Shown here: positions 62,537 through 64,000 of the stretch, one piece after another | Layout: every line of letters starts with the position of its first letter | How positions within the stretch are numbered: the first letter of the stretch is position 1 | Source: Pocillopora verrucosa | Taxonomy: Eukaryota; Cnidaria; Anthozoa; Scleractinia; Pocilloporidae | Length of the DNA stretch: 64,000 nucleotides | Assembly: GCF_036669915.1 (NCBI RefSeq) | Contig: NC_089319.1 | Span: forward strand, 21,732,065 to 21,796,064 | Direction: 5' to 3' | Made by a program: the position numbers and the translations under genes | Notes under the pieces: generated by a model | Told to the model about the DNA's origin: nothing | Databases searched by the model: none | What the model saw: the letters and a program-made list of their open reading frames with translations, nothing else

Positions 62537-64000
62537 GAGTGCGCCATAGTTGAGGAATGTGGACTGAATCAGAGTTCCCTTCGTCTTTGAGCAATATTTA
62601 TGTGGATTTGATAAATAAGAGCTCAAACTGAGTGGAAAATGGACGGGTTCACGCGATTTATCTCGAGACATGACTGTTATTCTTTCAAAGAATTATACAA
62701 ATGTTTGTTATTTCCTAGAACAAAATCACTGAGGTACCACACACATAATGTTTAATCAGAATCATAACCTCTATTGTATCGATTGATCAATAGCTATTAA
62801 ATAAAGGTATGAGCTGCACTCTCTAGGGGTATAGAGGCTTGATAACTTACTATAAAGGCTAATGAAACACGCAAAGAGTTTTCAAATCACTTTTGTTCCG
62901 TTTACCAAACATCGAGTACCGGTACAAATGTTTCATCAACACCATATAAGCCTGAGTATTGTCGATACAGTTCTTACTTGCTTGATTTTTTTGGAGTGTA
63001 AAATTCCATAATTACTGAACGAGTTTTTGCAAAATAATTATTGATTTTGTGGACGTTCAAACGTTTATGTCACCAATATAAATCTCTGTTAATATACAAC
63101 AACCATTGCTTCTCTGACGTTAACAAAATGACTAGGAATATTATACATTAGAGTAACTATGATTGGTTGAGAGACAGTATACATAGGTGTGTGAAGTTGA
63201 CATGATAACCCAATATCTGCTGCAGATATTGGGTTATCATGTTGAGTATGCCCAGTTTCCAAGCCCCTCGTCCGTGAAATGTTCTCAAACTTTTGCAAAC
63301 TCATAGAGAAGTGTCTTCTTTAGCAGATTGTTTCAAAAAATGTATAATAAAACAATTACCCTATTAAGTTTTCACATAATATTAAGGACGGGAAAATGTT
63401 TGGCTCTCGCTCATGATCTCGAGTCAAATATTCTCCCATCTGGCTCTTCCACTCAGTCATTAAGTAAAAAAAATTGGAAGATGAGACATTATAGTCAATT
63501 GTGCGTCCTCTTTTCTCAATCCTCACCCCACCCCTCAGGATGAAGTAGGGGACTTTTCAGTTGCGCACCGGCAGTTGTATTTAAAGAGAAAAAGTTTACT
63601 AACACTGCATCTAACATTGTCTGGCGAATATTTTTAAAAACTTTAGAATAGATTGGTTTAAGTCTATTTTTGCCGGAATATTGAAGGTCGCTATTAAAAA
63701 TTCTTTTCGAGCCTAAAACTCTAAAGCAGAGGTTTGGTTCACTGCGTGGAATTCTTGCATGAGTGCATCAGAAATTATATTCAGGTGTGAAGTTCAGTAG
63801 ATTATTTTTAAGAATCTCATGAGATTCTTAAATTCTGTTTTTCCTATATCTACAAATCATCTCGTTAAGTACGTGACTGCTAAACAGTAAATTATATTAT
63901 TAAATTATATTAAATTATATTATACAATACATTCCAAATACACTGTCTTGAACGGTTTAGAATTACAGATGTATTTCAATTTCTGTATGTACACGGCATG
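62537..64000. other. Subfamily-2 3' flank and intergenic blocks to window end
   Basis: No gene. Poly(A) signal at 62799-62804. 63080-63600 is the hairpin-bearing intergenic block. 63690-63800 matches 12885-13000. 63926-64000 is the third copy of the repeat at 182-269. Confidence 0.5.
63201..63241. repeat. Perfect 41-bp palindromic hairpin
   Basis: Two 20-bp arms (CATGATAACCCAATATCTGC and its exact complement) around a single T. It is the most complete of four copies in the window. Confidence 0.9.

Noticed and set aside
1-64000. tRNA or rRNA genes
   Set aside because: No cloverleaf with A/B boxes or rRNA core sequence was noticed by eye. A dedicated scan was not possible.

Overview
This is animal nuclear DNA: AT-rich, with intron-less 530-540 codon genes, AATAAA signals and dense retrotransposon debris (Penelope-like, Ty3/gypsy, CR1/L2-type LINE, Tc1, MITEs). 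The mix, and a C2H2/DDE-like transposon protein of a type I associate with corals and sea anemones, suggest an anthozoan cnidarian. That host call is inference; no host marker gene is present.

The window is dominated by one tandemly expanded family of uncharacterised multi-pass membrane proteins. Two subfamilies are interleaved on both strands. Subfamily 1 (532-534 aa, starting MTNS/MNNS) has intact members at 5501-7099 and 16172-17776, and a member with a single nonsense codon at 9824-11428. Subfamily 2 (538 aa, starting MSSS/MSSR) has intact members at 32342-33958, 50105-51721 and 60920-62536. At least ten more loci are broken copies: 871-2467, 11985-12336, 18694-19223, 20862-21207, 38863-40233, 41213-41261, 41703-42401, 49130-49366, 55883-56960 and 57876-58212. 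All share an acidic soluble N-terminus, about ten hydrophobic segments, a basic loop containing SAPWGSFRTPRRERLMADI, a basic WRKRWKRH segment and a short Cys-containing tail. I do not recognise the family and assign no function.

The genes sit in repeated blocks of several kilobases. Recurrent pieces are a 5' leader of each subfamily, a 68-bp repeat derived from the subfamily-1 leader, an octamer-containing block, a 3' flank with a poly(A) signal, and an intergenic block with a palindromic hairpin. Because the blocks are paralogous, several mobile-element insertions can be checked against an empty site inside this same window.

Mobile elements, left to right: a Penelope endonuclease remnant (1-174); a foldback (414-545); a 690-bp MITE (3135-3824); a Tc1 relic (14530-14815); a Penelope terminal repeat with a hammerhead ribozyme (20626-20862); a gypsy relic (21215-23480); a 5.4-kb TTAA-flanked DNA transposon with inverted repeats of about 0.87 kb (25741-31188); two Penelope-like elements, one split by a 3' LINE fragment with a 12-bp target duplication (34348-37622); a gypsy gag/protease relic (37640-38790); a second gypsy relic (43225-45870); a composite foldback (47520-47814); a 138-bp MITE (48430-48567); and a full-length LINE with an uninterrupted ORF and a 2A-like motif (51911-55611).
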